Notes under the pieces: model-generated
What the model saw: only the letters and a program-made list of their open reading frames with translations
Told to the model about the DNA's origin: nothing
Databases searched by the model: none
DNA from: Hevea brasiliensis
Taxonomy: Eukaryota; Streptophyta; Magnoliopsida; Malpighiales; Euphorbiaceae
Assembly (NCBI RefSeq): GCF_030052815.1
Contig: NC_079505.1
Span: 21,536,489 to 21,600,488, forward strand
Direction of reading: 5' to 3'
DNA length: 64,000 nt
Position numbers and translations under genes: made by a program
Part shown: piece by piece, positions 22,168 to 33,278 of the stretch
How positions within the stretch are numbered: position 1 is the stretch's first letter
Layout of the letters: every line of letters begins with the position of its first letter

Positions 22168-23650
22168 ATGGAAGAATATCAGACATTACTAGAGATTCCT
22201 CACCTGACGCAAAATTGGATCTACCTTCATCTCGAGCATAGGCAGGCTTGGAAACGATTGACACATATGATTGGTATTTCCCCAAAAGAAGTAAAGTCAA
22301 AAGAAACCGTCAAAGGAAACACGCATGGTTGGTATTGGACACATCTCAAGAAATGGTTAGATCAATACATCCAAGAGAAACAGTGGGATCGAGCTTCAAT
22401 GACACTCGCCTTGGGAATCTATGGCTTGATTTTGTTCCCGGGACCATCGGGAATCATAACCCGCAGCACAGTGGAAGTATTCTAGGCGGTAGAAAAAGCA
22501 GGAGGTCAAGCCGATACCGGCGATTCTTGCGGAGACCTTATTAACCCTTACCTACTGCAGACAACAGGGCAAAGGGTCCATTAAGTGTTGTTCTCAATTG
22601 TTATACCTCTGGATTATCAGTCACATGTGTCCTGTGGAGACAAAAGGATTGACTTGGTACCTTGACCAGCCCCCATCGAGAAAATGACCCGGTTGGTGTC
22701 GGTCAGAAGAATGAGCAGCGATGGCGGAGCAGTTTTGAGTTTCAATAGCCATAATTCTTGTTGGAGAAGCGTAGGCGTCAGGCCAATCCATTTTGATCAG
22801 CACGGGAGGTAATCAGTTGGTATCCCTAATCGGAGTGACCGGATACACAAGTTACACTCCGGCATTGGTAATGAGGCAGTTTGGCTCAACACAGTCCAAA
22901 ATCAACATTGAAGAATACCACCAAGGTCATTTCTACCATGAGATCAAAGAAGAGGAAGGGTTGAAAATGGCTCGCAAATCTTGGGAAAACATCTCTCTGA
23001 TGGAAAGGTAGCCTAAAGGTCCAAGTGCCACACGCGATTATCTTGAATGGAGGGCTGACAGGGACCGAGAACACTCAACTGTAGAATTCGAAGACAGCGA
23101 CCATCGCCGAAACGTCCTATTAGAAGAAGCTGATAATCGTCTGGCTGACTCACTACAAAAAGCAAATACCGAGAACTCACAATTGCAAGAACAAATGAAA
23201 CAGTTGGAGAACCAACAGCGAAACCTTAAAAGAAAGGTGAGAAGACTCAGGGAAGAGGCAAGGGCCGTAAAGATAGGGTTCGAAGAGCAAGAGGAACAAT
23301 GGGAAAAGGAAAAAGACTCTCTCCAAGCTATGGTAAAAGAAGTAGAAATACAAAATAGTAAGCTTCAGGAAAAAATAAAATACCAAGAAATACTCGTTGA
23401 GGAGTATAAACAAGAAAACAAAAAGAAGAAGCTCAAATTGAAAGAACAGGCAATACTCATCAACGATATCTTGAAAGAATGCGTTAAGGAAAGGAAGGAG
23501 AAAGAAAGACAAGCTGCTCTTTATCAAGAGCTAAAAGAGAATGTTGACCAGCTGGAGAGAACAATAGCACAGGGAAAACAAGAACTATTACCTGAATCCG
23601 AGTATGCTCTGAAAGCATTCGACCACCAAACAAGAAGAAAGGTTATATGA
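22168..23650 (+). pseudogene. Element B ORF1: globular domain plus coiled coil, broken
   Basis: An extra ORF upstream of gag, typical of Tat/Ogre elements; its role is unknown. It opens MEEYQTLLEIPHLTQNWIYL, which resembles the N-terminal domain (DUF7745-like, by memory of the family) of plant proteins with a following coiled coil. The first open part is 22168-22485, a second frame holds 22793-23011 (TPALVMRQFGSTQSK), and the C-terminal 155 residues (23183-23647) are a long charged coiled coil ending LPESEYALKAFDHQTRR. A TAG at 23009 sits inside the domain, and small indels disrupt 22490-22790. Spacer 23651-24086 follows, with no gene seen. Confidence 0.7.
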
Positions 23651-24086
23651 GTATCTCGAAATGTCATCTCATTATAAAGAACCTCCCTAGGCGATGTAAA
23701 GAATCGGTGTACAAATTATTGATTAATGAAATGATTTTTGGACCATTGTTTAGCAAATTTGTGAATGAATAATATGACTCTCGTAGGAACTCCCTCGCTA
23801 GGGTTATGTGAAAATTGAATGAGCTATATGGACAGGTATCATAAATGCCCATTCAATCCAGTCATTCACAGTCAGACTATCGAATGATGCCATGATAAAG
23901 TTGATGCAACCATCCTTTCGCGATTTCATTACGGCTCCCAAATGCCCTTTGTATCCTTCGTCCGGACCAGGACTTTTAGTTTTACTAAATTCTAAATTTG
24001 TTAAAACCTTTTTGACTCCTTACAGAAAATCAACATTGCTTCAAACAAGGCAAGTCTGACCAAGCACTGCAGTTCAACCCAAGCGA

Positions 24087-26540
24087 GTGTACTTAACAAG
24101 ATCCCGAACAAAGAAGATAATGGAAGATCAGGAACAAGTACAGAACCTACAAGGGCAGGTTTCCGAGTTGAAGGATCAGGTCTCAGAACTTATGAGACTA
24201 ATGAGGAAAATGTCCCAGAATAAACCTGCTTCAGAACCTAACTTACCTCTACCTCCTCCACCTCCTACAACAATGGATCCTCACCAAGCTTCAACTTCTT
24301 TTACCTTTGATCGCCTATCCGGACGACAATCATCGATCCGGCTACCATGAATAATGACCTACCTTACTCTCATTATCCAACCATTTCAAACACCGACCCA
24401 TACCCTTCAATTCTAATCCCTCCAGTTCACTCCATCCCTCACCTCCCAACTGGGGGAGCATTTCATGTAGTGGGAGGGGAAAATAAGACGAGAGAAAATG
24501 AGAAACTATTTGCTCTAGAAGAGAGATTGAGAGCAATCGAAGGACTGAATATGTATGGTTCAGTCGATGTGGCATCGCTTAGATTGGTTCTGATGTGGTG
24601 GTGCGCCCAAGTTCAAGGTCACGATTTGACAAATACCTGAATTGGACTCGCATTCACTTGGCCACCTATATAGCCAAGATGTCGCTCTGACGGATGATGA
24701 CATTGCTAGTCCACTTCTTTCATGAGAGCCTCTCGGGCGGCCACGAGGTGGTGCATTCGGTTGGGAGTAAAGCTGCGCTCTGAAAGGATTTAGGCGATGC
24801 CTTCTTAAGGCAGTACAAATTTAAGCGTGATGTGGCCCCTACAAGGAGGGACCTCGAACACAGTGCGAAAGGCAGAGAAAGCTTCAAGGAGAACGCCCAG
24901 AGATGGAGAGAAAAGGAGGCAGAAGTACAACCCCCGGTGACCCACAATGAGATATGCTCTCTGATCAAAGAGACTTTGAAATCTCCTTAAATCAACTTGA
25001 TGATTGGAAACACTTCCATGACTTCTCAGACATCATCGGGCGGTGAAAGGATAGAGGCCAATTTAAGAATGGGACGACTGCAGGAGTTGGCTGAGAACCC
25101 TACAAAGAAGACTGCCAATTTTGGCAAGAAAAAGGAGGGTGATGTGCATTCCATCACCCGGAAGAATAATTACTCCCCACTTCCCCAAAATAACTACCGG
25201 CCATATCCTTCTCCTCATGGCCAAACCAACGCAAACATTCCGCCTTCTTTCCCGAATTATCCACACCCGCGCCCATAGTATCCCCCACCAACAAATTACC
25301 AACCTAGACCACCTCCTCCTCCTGCTCAACCGAGACCACCACAAAACAACCCAAGACCCCCGAGAAACCCTGATCCACCTCTTCCCCTACCACTCAGTGA
25401 AATATACCGATACCTTGTTGGTATAAACCAGATTGTACCAGTTCCCCTAGACCCAATTTAGCATCCATATCCCAGGTGGTATGATGCCACTGCCCGTTGT
25501 GAGTATCATGGAGGGGCACAAGGGCATGCAACTGACAATTGTGGTGCACTCAAAGGGAGAGTGCACACTTTAATCCGGAACGGATGGCTGAAGATTGAAG
25601 GAAATGGTTCCCTCCCTAATATTACCTCAAACCCATTTCCCAACCATAATGCGGGCAATGGTGTAAATATGATAGAGTCTGACGGAGAGAGGTCAACACC
25701 GGAGGTAGACGAGCTGATTCCTCACTTTGAGGATATTTTTGCCGTGGCAATAAAGGAAGGCTACCTTTGCCCTCAGGCATCAAAATCAGTAGAGGATACG
25801 GGATGTCCTTACCATGGGGGGGCAGCTGATCATGAGCTGCAGGATTGTGAGGAATTTAAGCAAGAGGTTCAGAACTTGTTGTCCCTCAAAGTTTTGAGAT
25901 GCCGGACAAGGTCGAAGACAAAAAGGGGAGTGAATGCAACTAGATACAGCCAGAATGCTTCTACCTCTAAACCCAGAATTACTTTCTCACCCCCAGTAGT
26001 CTCGCCACGATGATGCAGTTATCGAACTCCTCCTTAGCTCCACATCACCAATACTCACGCTGTCCCTTGGAACTATAATTTCCAAGTTTTCACTCAAGAA
26101 GCGTCAGCGACACATCGACTCTAATCTTGCCTCACCTCCGGCACCACCAAAACCATGTTTCACTCCCCATGAGCATTTTAAAATGACTTATGCCGGACCT
26201 ACCGCCAGTACTACTCCCCAGGTTAATCTTCAGCCAGTTGCCGCCACAAAATACTCCCCACCTGAGCAAGAAATCGAGTTTATAACTCGAAGTGGGAGGT
26301 GTTATGGGAACGAAGAGAAAGAAAAGATAAAAGGGAAAGTAAAGATGGGAGAGTCACCGAAGAATACTGAAGAGGAGGTTGAGAAGACAGGGGAAGTAGA
26401 GCCTGCCGGACATAAAGAAGAGGAGGAGCTGCTGCTCCAAATAATGAAACAAAGTGAGTATGATGTGGTGGAGCAGTTGAGAAAGACACCTGCCCGAATT
26501 TCACTGTTATCACTGATCCTGAGCTCAGAAGTGCACTGAC
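24087..26540 (+). pseudogene. gag: Element B gag, broken
   Basis: Start region MYLTRSRTKKIMEDQEQVQ, a heptad-like segment (LQGQVSELKDQVSELMRLM) and a Pro-rich linker. A gag core at 24480-25090 follows, shifted more than once (MYGSVDVASLRLV, then on through RIEANLRMGRLQELAENP). Two knuckle-like CxYHxGxxxHxxxxC motifs lie at about 25498-25545 (CEYHGGAQGHATDNC) and 25804-25850 (CPYHGGAADHELQDC), as in Tat elements. TAG stops at 25276 and 25459 stand where Gln is expected. The tail 26183-26539 is Glu/Lys-rich and leads into protease. Confidence 0.82.
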
Positions 26541-26611
26541 AAGCCTTGTAGAGAGTCCTGGATCAGGCCTTTGTAAACCCCGACATCACTCTGGGGCAAT
26601 TTGAGAAGATA

Positions 26612-27187
26612 GTGGGACAAATCCAGGCGTCCAGTTTTGTTACGTTCTCGGAAGACGAGATAGACCCAGCGGGTTTAAGGCACACTAAAGCTCTGCATGT
26701 CACAGTGAAATGTAAGGGTTGTATAGTAGCCAAGGTATTTATTGATAACGGATCAGCTCTCAATGTACTCCCTAGTGCTACCTTGGCTAGGTTGCCAGTT
26801 GATCAATCAGATATACGTCAAAGTGCTATGGTGGTAAGAGCCTTTGACGGTACCAGAAGAGAAGTGTTGGGAGATATTGATTTACCACTCCAAATTGGCG
26901 CATGTACCTTCAACGTCACATTCCAGGTGATGAATATTGAGCCGGCCTACACTATGTTGCTGGGGAGGCCTTGGATCCATTCAGCGAACGCCGTTCCCTC
27001 AACTCTGCACCAGAAGATAAAATACATTATGAATGGAAAAATCATCACTGTAAGAGGAGAAGAAGCCATTTTGGTCACCAAGCCACAATCACTCCCTTAT
27101 GTGGAAGCGGCCGAGGAGTCGTTGGAAAGCTCCTTCCAGGCCCTTGAGTTGCAAGAAACCAGAGATGAAGGGCTATGGCTATGGTAG
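26612..27187 (+). pseudogene. Element B aspartic protease domain, open reading frame
   Basis: 191 open codons. The retropepsin active site VFIDNGSALNVLP (Asp codon at 26744) uses DNGS, the form usual in Tat/Athila elements instead of DTG. The second strand pair ends TMLLGRPWIHSANAVPS (about residues 113-130), matching the hydrophobic-Gly-Arg-Pro-Trp-Ile box. No stop lies inside, but the upstream gag and downstream pol frames are broken, so it would not be made as part of a working polyprotein. The last 13 nt overlap the start of the G-patch segment in another frame, suggesting a small indel at about 27170. Confidence 0.85.
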
Positions 27188-27581
27188 CCAAGATAATGTC
27201 GAGGAGTGGGTACAAAGAAGGCAAAGGCCTAGGCGCCACATTACAGGGAATCATTGAACCCATACCGACTATCCAGAAGATAGGCCGCTGCGGTTTGGGA
27301 TATGAGGAAGATGCCCTTATGAATGGGCGATTCTGGATGAGGAAAATGCTTCGGGATCAAAGATTTGACCAGAAAATGGGAAAAGGGAAGGTAGTCCCGA
27401 GAATCGCGGAGATCTTGACCGAACCGGTCATTGAAAATCCGACAGAGGTTAAAGAATCACCTGATGAACCGTCCATTGACATCATCCACCTAGATTCCTT
27501 GTATGAGGCTCTGGTCTCGCCGATGGTGAGGGCAAGAGTTGGACAAGCTGGATGAGAGGCGTCCACTGTACTTAATTTCGA
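27175..27581 (+). pseudogene. Element B G-patch segment
   Basis: MSRSGYKEGKGLGATLQGI (about 27196-27250) is a G-patch, a short Gly-rich motif found in RNA-binding proteins and helicase cofactors. It is known from Ogre/Tat polyproteins between protease and RT. A following conserved patch is GRCGLGYE. The ORF ends at 27555 (TGA) after RVGQAG; a one-base change would let it run to the candidate splice donor at 27582. Confidence 0.72.
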
Positions 27582-27759
27582 GTAAAGTACCTCTGGTTAT
27601 CTACATTTGATCATTTCGTCCATAATGACAAGTGTAACATTGTAAATGGACCCTTTTCTTATGTCATAAATTTTTAATGAATTAATAGCGCAGTTATTTC
27701 CAATTCTTTTCTCCATTTGAATTCCATCCTTATAATATATTCTATTTTCGTTCATTCAG
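27582..27759 (+). other. Probable pol intron of element B
   Basis: An AT-rich 178-nt segment with a donor-like GTAAAGT at 27582 and a good acceptor TTTTCGTTCATTCAG ending at 27759. The downstream frame is open from 27761. Ogre elements are known for a spliced intron between protease and RT; the exact donor here is inference. Confidence 0.55.
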
Positions 27760-29466
27760 GACCATTCATCCATTAACACCTAATAATTCAATAAACTCGG
27801 AAATTCCTCTGGTTAATTTTGAAACCCCTATAACTGCCATTACTTCAAGTGATTCTGAGGTGGAGCTCACAGAAGAAAGCGATGAAAGGGATGAACCTTC
27901 CCTAGTGCCTTGTGGCGATGAAACACGCACCATAAACCTAGGCACGGAAGAAGTAAAGAGGGAACTTAAGGTTGTGGAGAGTGAAGAAGTGGGAGATATG
28001 ATCAGTTTGCTTAGAGAATTCCTGGATGTATTTTCCTGGAGCTATGATGATATGGTTGGCTTGGACCCCCAGATAGTGGCACACAAAATTCCCCTTATTC
28101 TGGGGACAATCCCGGTGAAAAGAAACTAAGAAGAATGAATCCTGACACATTGCTCAAAGTTCGGGATGAAGTCAAGAAACAGTATGATAATGGGTTCCTG
28201 GAAGTAGTCAAATATCCCCAATGGATAGCTAACGTTGTCCCGATAATGAAGAAGGACGGGAGAGTTAGGGTGTGCGTTGATTACAGGGATCTTAATAGAG
28301 CAAGCTTAAAGGATGATTTCCCTCTCCCCCACATTGATGTGTTAGTAGACAATGCTGCGGGATTGGGCAGATGTTCATGCATTGATGGGGCATCTGGGTA
28401 CAATCAAATCCCAATGGATGAGGAAGACAAAGAGAAAACCGCTTTTATCACTCAATGGGGAATATTCTGCTATCGAGTCATGCCTTTCGGGTTAAAGAAT
28501 GCCGGTGCTACCTATCAACACGCTATGGTCACATTATTCCACGATATGATGCATAAAGAAGTGGAGGTATACGTGGATGATATGATCATCAAATCTAGGG
28601 GAGAAGAGAGCCACGTGCAGGTGGTAAGGAAAGTATTGGAGAGACTCAGAAAATATCAGTTGAAACTAAATCCCGCCAAATGCATATTCGGAGCTAGGTC
28701 AGGGAAATTGTTGGGATTCATAGTGAGCGAGAAGGGAATAGAGGTAGATCCCGATAAAGTTCGAGCTATTCAAGAGATGCCATCCCCAAGAACAGAAAGG
28801 GAGGTGCGCAGCTTCCTGGGAAAATTGAACTATATATCAAGGTTTATTTCCAATCTCACCGCTAAGGCCGAGCCTATTTTCAGATTGCTCCGAAAGAACA
28901 ACACCACTTAATGGGATTCAGTTTGTCAAGAGGCTTTTGAGACGATCAAGCAGTATCTGTCAAGCCCACCAGTATTGGTTCCACCCGTGTCGGGGAGGCC
29001 CCTGATCCTGTATATGGCAGTCCAACAGAACTCGATGGGATGCGTTTTGAGACAGCATGATGACATTGGCCGAAAAGAGAGGGCTATCTATTACCTAAGT
29101 AAAAAGTTCAATGATTGTGAGTCGAGGTACTCTTTCTTAGAGAAGACTTGTTGTGCGTTAGCCTGGACGGCGAACCGCCTCAAGCACTACATGTTGAATC
29201 ACAAGACATAGCTCATCTCCAGGATGGATCCTATCAAATATGTATTCGAAAGCCCATTCGTACCAGGCAGGATAGCCAAGTGGCAAGTCATACTCTCCCA
29301 ATATGACATAGTCTATATGACCCGGAAGGCGGTGAAAGGTAGCGTGATCGCTGACCTTCTAGCAGAAAATCCTATCCAGGATTATGAAGCCCTGGATTTT
29401 GAGTTCCCTGATGAGCATATTAATGAAGTAGACTGCGAAGAAGAGGGGCCAGCTGATGTATGGGAA
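27760..29466 (+). pseudogene. Element B reverse transcriptase and first RNase H, near intact
   Basis: N-terminal linker TIHPLTPNNSINSEI, then LREFLDVFSWSYDDMVGLD and a frameshift at about 28127. The RT core (28135-28911) has VDYRDLNRASLKDDFPLPHI, SGYNQIPM, MPFGLKNAGATYQ and the catalytic YVDD at 28570-28581, all Asp present. RNase H-like RT_RNaseH follows (28975-29211; MGCVLRQHDD, RYSFLEKTCCALAW), ended by TAG at 29209, then 29224-29478 (IKYVFESPFVPGRIAKWQVI). A stop or indel at 28909 splits RT from RNase H. This is the best preserved coding part of element B. Confidence 0.9.
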
Positions 29467-30055
29467 ATGTATTTGTGAGTATCCAATTTGTCCGGTAATG
29501 GAATTGGAGCTGCGTTGATATCCCCGGATGGAAAACACTTTCCGATAGCTATCAAGTTGAGATTTGACTGCACCAACAATGTCACAAAATACGAAGCTTG
29601 TGTGATGGGTCTACAGGCTGCCTCAGGAAGTTGAAGGTATATGGAGACTCAGCCCTGATCATTTATTAAGTCAAGGGAGAATGGCAAACTAAGGATCCTA
29701 AACTAATCCCGTATCAGAAGTACTTCTGGGTGATTAAGAAATTGAAGAAATCTCTTTCACTCATCTTAACGAGACAAGAATCAATTTCTTGATGCCTTAG
29801 CTACTCTATTGTTATGGCTCAAATCGAAGAAGGGCGGATGACTCGAATCTTGATGATTAAGACAAGGAATGAGCGACTTATTGCCGTGATTGAAGAAGAA
29901 CGATGATGAACCTTGGTATCATGACATCACGGTCTCTTGCAAAACCGGAGAATTCCCTTGGGGGCAAGCAAAAGCGAAAGAGGATGATTCGAGATTAGCA
30001 TTGGGATACTTCCCGGTGGAGAGACCCTATACAAGAGGAGCTCCAACGGCGAATT
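29467..30055 (+). pseudogene. Element B second (archaeal-type) RNase H, broken
   Basis: SGNGIGAALISPDGKHFPI and TNNVTKYEACVMGLQA (29490-29625) are the RVT_3-type RNase H fold, with the Glu of the YEA box present. The first catalytic Asp position, before SNLSG, reads as a TGA stop at 29476. From about 29620 small indels are so dense that the frame changes every few codons. Two RNase H domains in one pol are known from Tat-lineage elements. Confidence 0.75.
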
Positions 30056-31132
30056 TTTAGATGTGTGGATGCAAAAGAGGCGAAGAGAATCCTTTTTGAG
30101 ACTCATGAGAAAGCGTGCCACCCATACTAATGGACATATGATGGCTAAGCAAATCATGCGGCGGGATATTTACGGACCACCATGGAAAAAGCTGCATCGA
30201 ATATTTTGAAAATGCCATAAGTGTCGGATCTACGCAGATCAGATAAATGTTCCACCTCACAAATTGTTCAACCTCGTTTCGCCATGGCCTTCGCAATGTG
30301 GGGCATTGGCGTGATTGGTCCCATCAACCTAAGGCATCCAATGGGCGCGATTTATCACGGTAGCAATCGACTATTTTTCTAAATGGGTGAAGCCACATCA
30401 TATGCCCATATTATACGAAACACGTTTCTCAAATTCCTCGAAACAATATCATATGCCGGCATGGTCTCCCCAATGAAATAAATCGCGATAACGCTAAGAA
30501 TCTGAATGGTCTAAGATTGAAATTGTGTGATCAATACAAGATCCGACATCTCAATTCCTCCCTATACCGTCCCAGGATGAATGGAGCGGTGGAAGCGCAA
30601 ACAAAAATCTCAAAAGAATAATCCGGAAATGGCAGTCACATATAGGGATTGGCATGATATGCTTCCCTATGCTCTTCACGCATACGGACTTACGTAAGAA
30701 CCTCAAGCAGGGCAACTCCATACTCAGCGGTTTACGGGATGGAAGCGGTATAACCTATTGAAGTTGAAATTCCTTCCTTAAGGATTACGAAGGAATCGAG
30801 GATTGATAGTCGAGAATGGATCGATCAAGGTTGGATCAATTAAACTTCTTTGGGCGAGAAAAGGTTAGCGGCATGTCATGGACAATTGTACCAAAAGAGA
30901 ATGGCTAGGGCATTTGACAAAGCGTTAAGCCACGCGAATTCCAACCCGGGACCTAGTTACGAAGAAAATGCTGCCAAATCAAAGCGATCACCGGCAAATG
31001 GTCACCAACCTACGAGGACCCTATGTGGTTAAAAAGGCATTTTTTGGTGGAGCATTGTTGTTGACCCACATGGACGGTGAAGAATTGCCACGACCTGTGA
31101 ATGCTGACACCGTCAGGAGATACTATGCCTAA
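30056..31132 (+). pseudogene. Element B integrase, indel-rich
   Basis: Pieces of integrase can be followed in changing frames: a zinc-region His/Cys stretch (30090-30240), KWVKPHHMPI-like core (about 30385), the motif after the third catalytic residue (MNGAVEAQ, about 30570-30600) and the C-terminal tail EELPRPVNADTVRRYYA, followed by TAA at 31130-31132. Most frame changes need only one or two bases, and the codons between them look conserved. This may be decay or consensus errors in the assembly. Confidence 0.7.
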
Positions 31133-31137
31133 AAAAA

Positions 31138-31900
31138 AAAAAAAAAAAAAGGGTAGGAGTGAAAACCCGAAAGGGCGCTCCCAGCAAAATGTGTGAAAGA
31201 AGGCGAAAACCCCGAAGGGGCGCTTTCTGTAAAATGAGTGAAGGATGAAAACCCAAAGGGCGTCCTGAAAGAGTGAGAAAAAAAAAAAAAAGGGGCGCCC
31301 CTGGAACCAGAAAATGGAGAAATAAGGGAGAAGCACAAAACCGAGAAAGGAAATGAATCATCACGACATGAAACTTCAGAATGTTTGAAATAATGGCAGT
31401 TAAGGGATTTCAAAGCCAGCCACAAGGAATATGTGAGATCTATCCTTGTACCCTTTTCCTTTGAAATTCTATCTTTGTTAAAGCTATAATAAAGTCATAT
31501 TTCGTTCCCTATGCTTTTATCTTCCCTTTATACTCACTCTTTAACATTATCTCTCTGCAATCTCGTTATTTAATGCGCTATTAATCTGTTAAAACTTTTT
31601 TGCCATAAGATTAGGATTTGACAATTGATAACCTCACGTACTCTACTATGAGATTTGCAGGGAATGTCTTGGAGAAAAGGAGGTAGGGGTGAAAACCCGA
31701 AAGGGCATCCTAAAAAAAAAAAGAAAAAAAAAAAACTAGAGGTGAAAACCCGGAAGGGCGCTTCTATTCATATAGACGAAGGGGAAGTGAAAACCCGCAA
31801 GGGCACTTTTCGGGAGAAAGTCGAAAAAAACAGAAATGGGGCATCGGAAGAAATAAGGCCATAGGTCAAGTCTTGCAACTCGTCCTCCATTCATCATCGG
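31138..31900 (+). repeat. Element B 3' region with repeated GAAAACCCGAAAGGGC motif
   Basis: At least six copies of a short motif occur in two clusters: CCCGAAAGGG 31166-31175, CCCCGAAGGGG 31210-31220, CCCAAAGGG 31252-31260, CCCGAAAGGG 31696-31705, CCCGGAAGGG 31749-31758 and CCCGCAAGGG 31794-31803. They are embedded in A-rich tracts. Each is a 3-4-bp C/G stem with a GNRA or short A-rich loop. Minus-strand Phe-rich ORFs here are read-throughs of the A tracts. Confidence 0.75.
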
Positions 31901-31976
31901 CCTTAAGGATTCTGTTAAGTACACTTCATTGGGGAAAAACTTCTTGTGTCCAGATTAGGCTTGCTTTGTGAGTGCA

Positions 31977-33110
31977 TCAACCTCTGGTTCCTTGATCTAA
32001 GTTGATTTTAATTTCCTGCAATTTACATTTCCTGTTATCAACCTCTGGTTCCTTGATCTAAGTTGATTTTAATTTTCTGCAATTTACATTTCCTGTTATC
32101 AACCTCTGGCTCCTTCATCTAAGTTGATTTTAATTCCCTGCAATTTACGTTTCCTGTTATCAACCTCTGGTTCCTTGATCTAAGTTGATTTTAATTCCCT
32201 GCAATTTACATTTCCTGTTATCAACCTCTGGTTCCTTGATCTAAGTTGATTTTAATTCCCTGCAATTTACATTTCCTGTTATCAACCTCTGGTTCCTTGA
32301 TCTAAGTTGATTTTAATTCCCTGCAATTTACATTTCCTGTTATCAACCTCTGGTTCCTTGATCTAAGTTGATTTTAATTCCGTGCAATTTACATTTCCTG
32401 TGATCAACCTCTGGTTCCTTGATCTAAGTTGATTTTAATTTCATGCAATTTACATTTCCTGTTATCAACCTCTGGTTCCTTGATCTAAGTTGATTTTAAT
32501 TCCCTGCAATTTACATTTCCTGTCATCAACCTCTGGTTCCTTGATCTAAGTTGATTTTAATTCCCTGCAATTTACATTTCCTGTTATCAACCTCTGGTTC
32601 CTTGATCTAAGTTGATTTTAATTTCATGCAATTTACATTTCCTATTATCAACCTCTGGTTCATTGATCTAAGTTGATTTTAATTTCATACAATTTAAATT
32701 TCCTGTTATCAACCTCTGGTTCCTTGATCTAAGTTGATTTTAATTTCCTGCAATTTACATTTCCTGTTATCAACCTCTGGTTCCTTGATCTAAGTTGATT
32801 TTAATTTCCTGCAATTTAAATTTCCTATTATCAACCTCTGGTGCCTTGATCTAAGTTGATTTTAATTTCCTGCAATTTAAATTTCCTGTTATCAACCTCT
32901 GGTTCCTTGATCTAAGTTGATTTTAATTTCCTGCAATTTAAATTTCCTGTTATCAACCTCTGGTTCCTTGATCTAAGTTGATTTTAATTTCCTGCAATTT
33001 ACATTTCCTGTTATCAACCTCTGGTTTCTTGATCTAAGTTGATTTAAATTTCATGCAATTTAAATTTCCTGTTATCAACCTCTAGTTCCTTGATCCAAGT
33101 TGATTTTAAT
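31977..33110 (+). repeat. 61-bp tandem repeat array, about 18.6 copies
   Basis: Unit starts TCAACCTCTGGTTCCTTGAT and ends CATTTCCTGTTA, repeated every 61 bp from 31977 to about 33110 with a few substitutions per unit and constant length. Tandem repeats between integrase and 3' LTR are characteristic of Ogre/Tat elements. There are no unique spacers, so it is not CRISPR-like. Confidence 0.95.
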
Positions 33111-33214
33111 TTTCTAATGTTTTAACTTCTGTTGCCGATCTCTAGGTCACTAACTTAAGTATGCCTTAGTTCCCTAACTTCGAACACCTAATCGTCCAAA
33201 ATATGGGTCTGAAT

Positions 33215-33269
33215 CTTTACATAATTCCTACACGGGAAAATTTTTCCCTTTAATAGAAATTATGTAAAG
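33215..33269 (+). other. Strong hairpin just before the 3' LTR of element B
   Basis: Outer arms CTTTACATAATTCCTA (33215-33230) and TAGAAATTATGTAAAG (33254-33269) pair at 15 of 16 positions. An inner palindrome GGGAAAA/TTTTCCC (33234-33240 with 33242-33248) forms a second stem. The right arm runs into the polypurine tract. Confidence 0.75.
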
Positions 33270-33278
33270 AGGGGCAGC
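33266..33278 (+). other. Polypurine tract of element B
   Basis: AAAGAGGGGCAGC ends directly at the 3' LTR start (33279) and is the plus-strand DNA primer region. Confidence 0.75.

Noticed and set aside
23177..23527. 116-aa minus-strand ORF
   Set aside because: Shadow of the Glu/Lys-rich coiled coil of ORF1; hydrophobic composition is forced by the opposite strand.
31010..31425. Phe-rich minus-strand ORFs of about 100 aa
   Set aside because: They come from reading A-rich tracts on the opposite strand and have no domain.
31977..33110. CRISPR-like regular repeats
   Set aside because: Repeats are directly adjacent with no unique spacers, inside a plant LTR retrotransposon; it is a tandem array.
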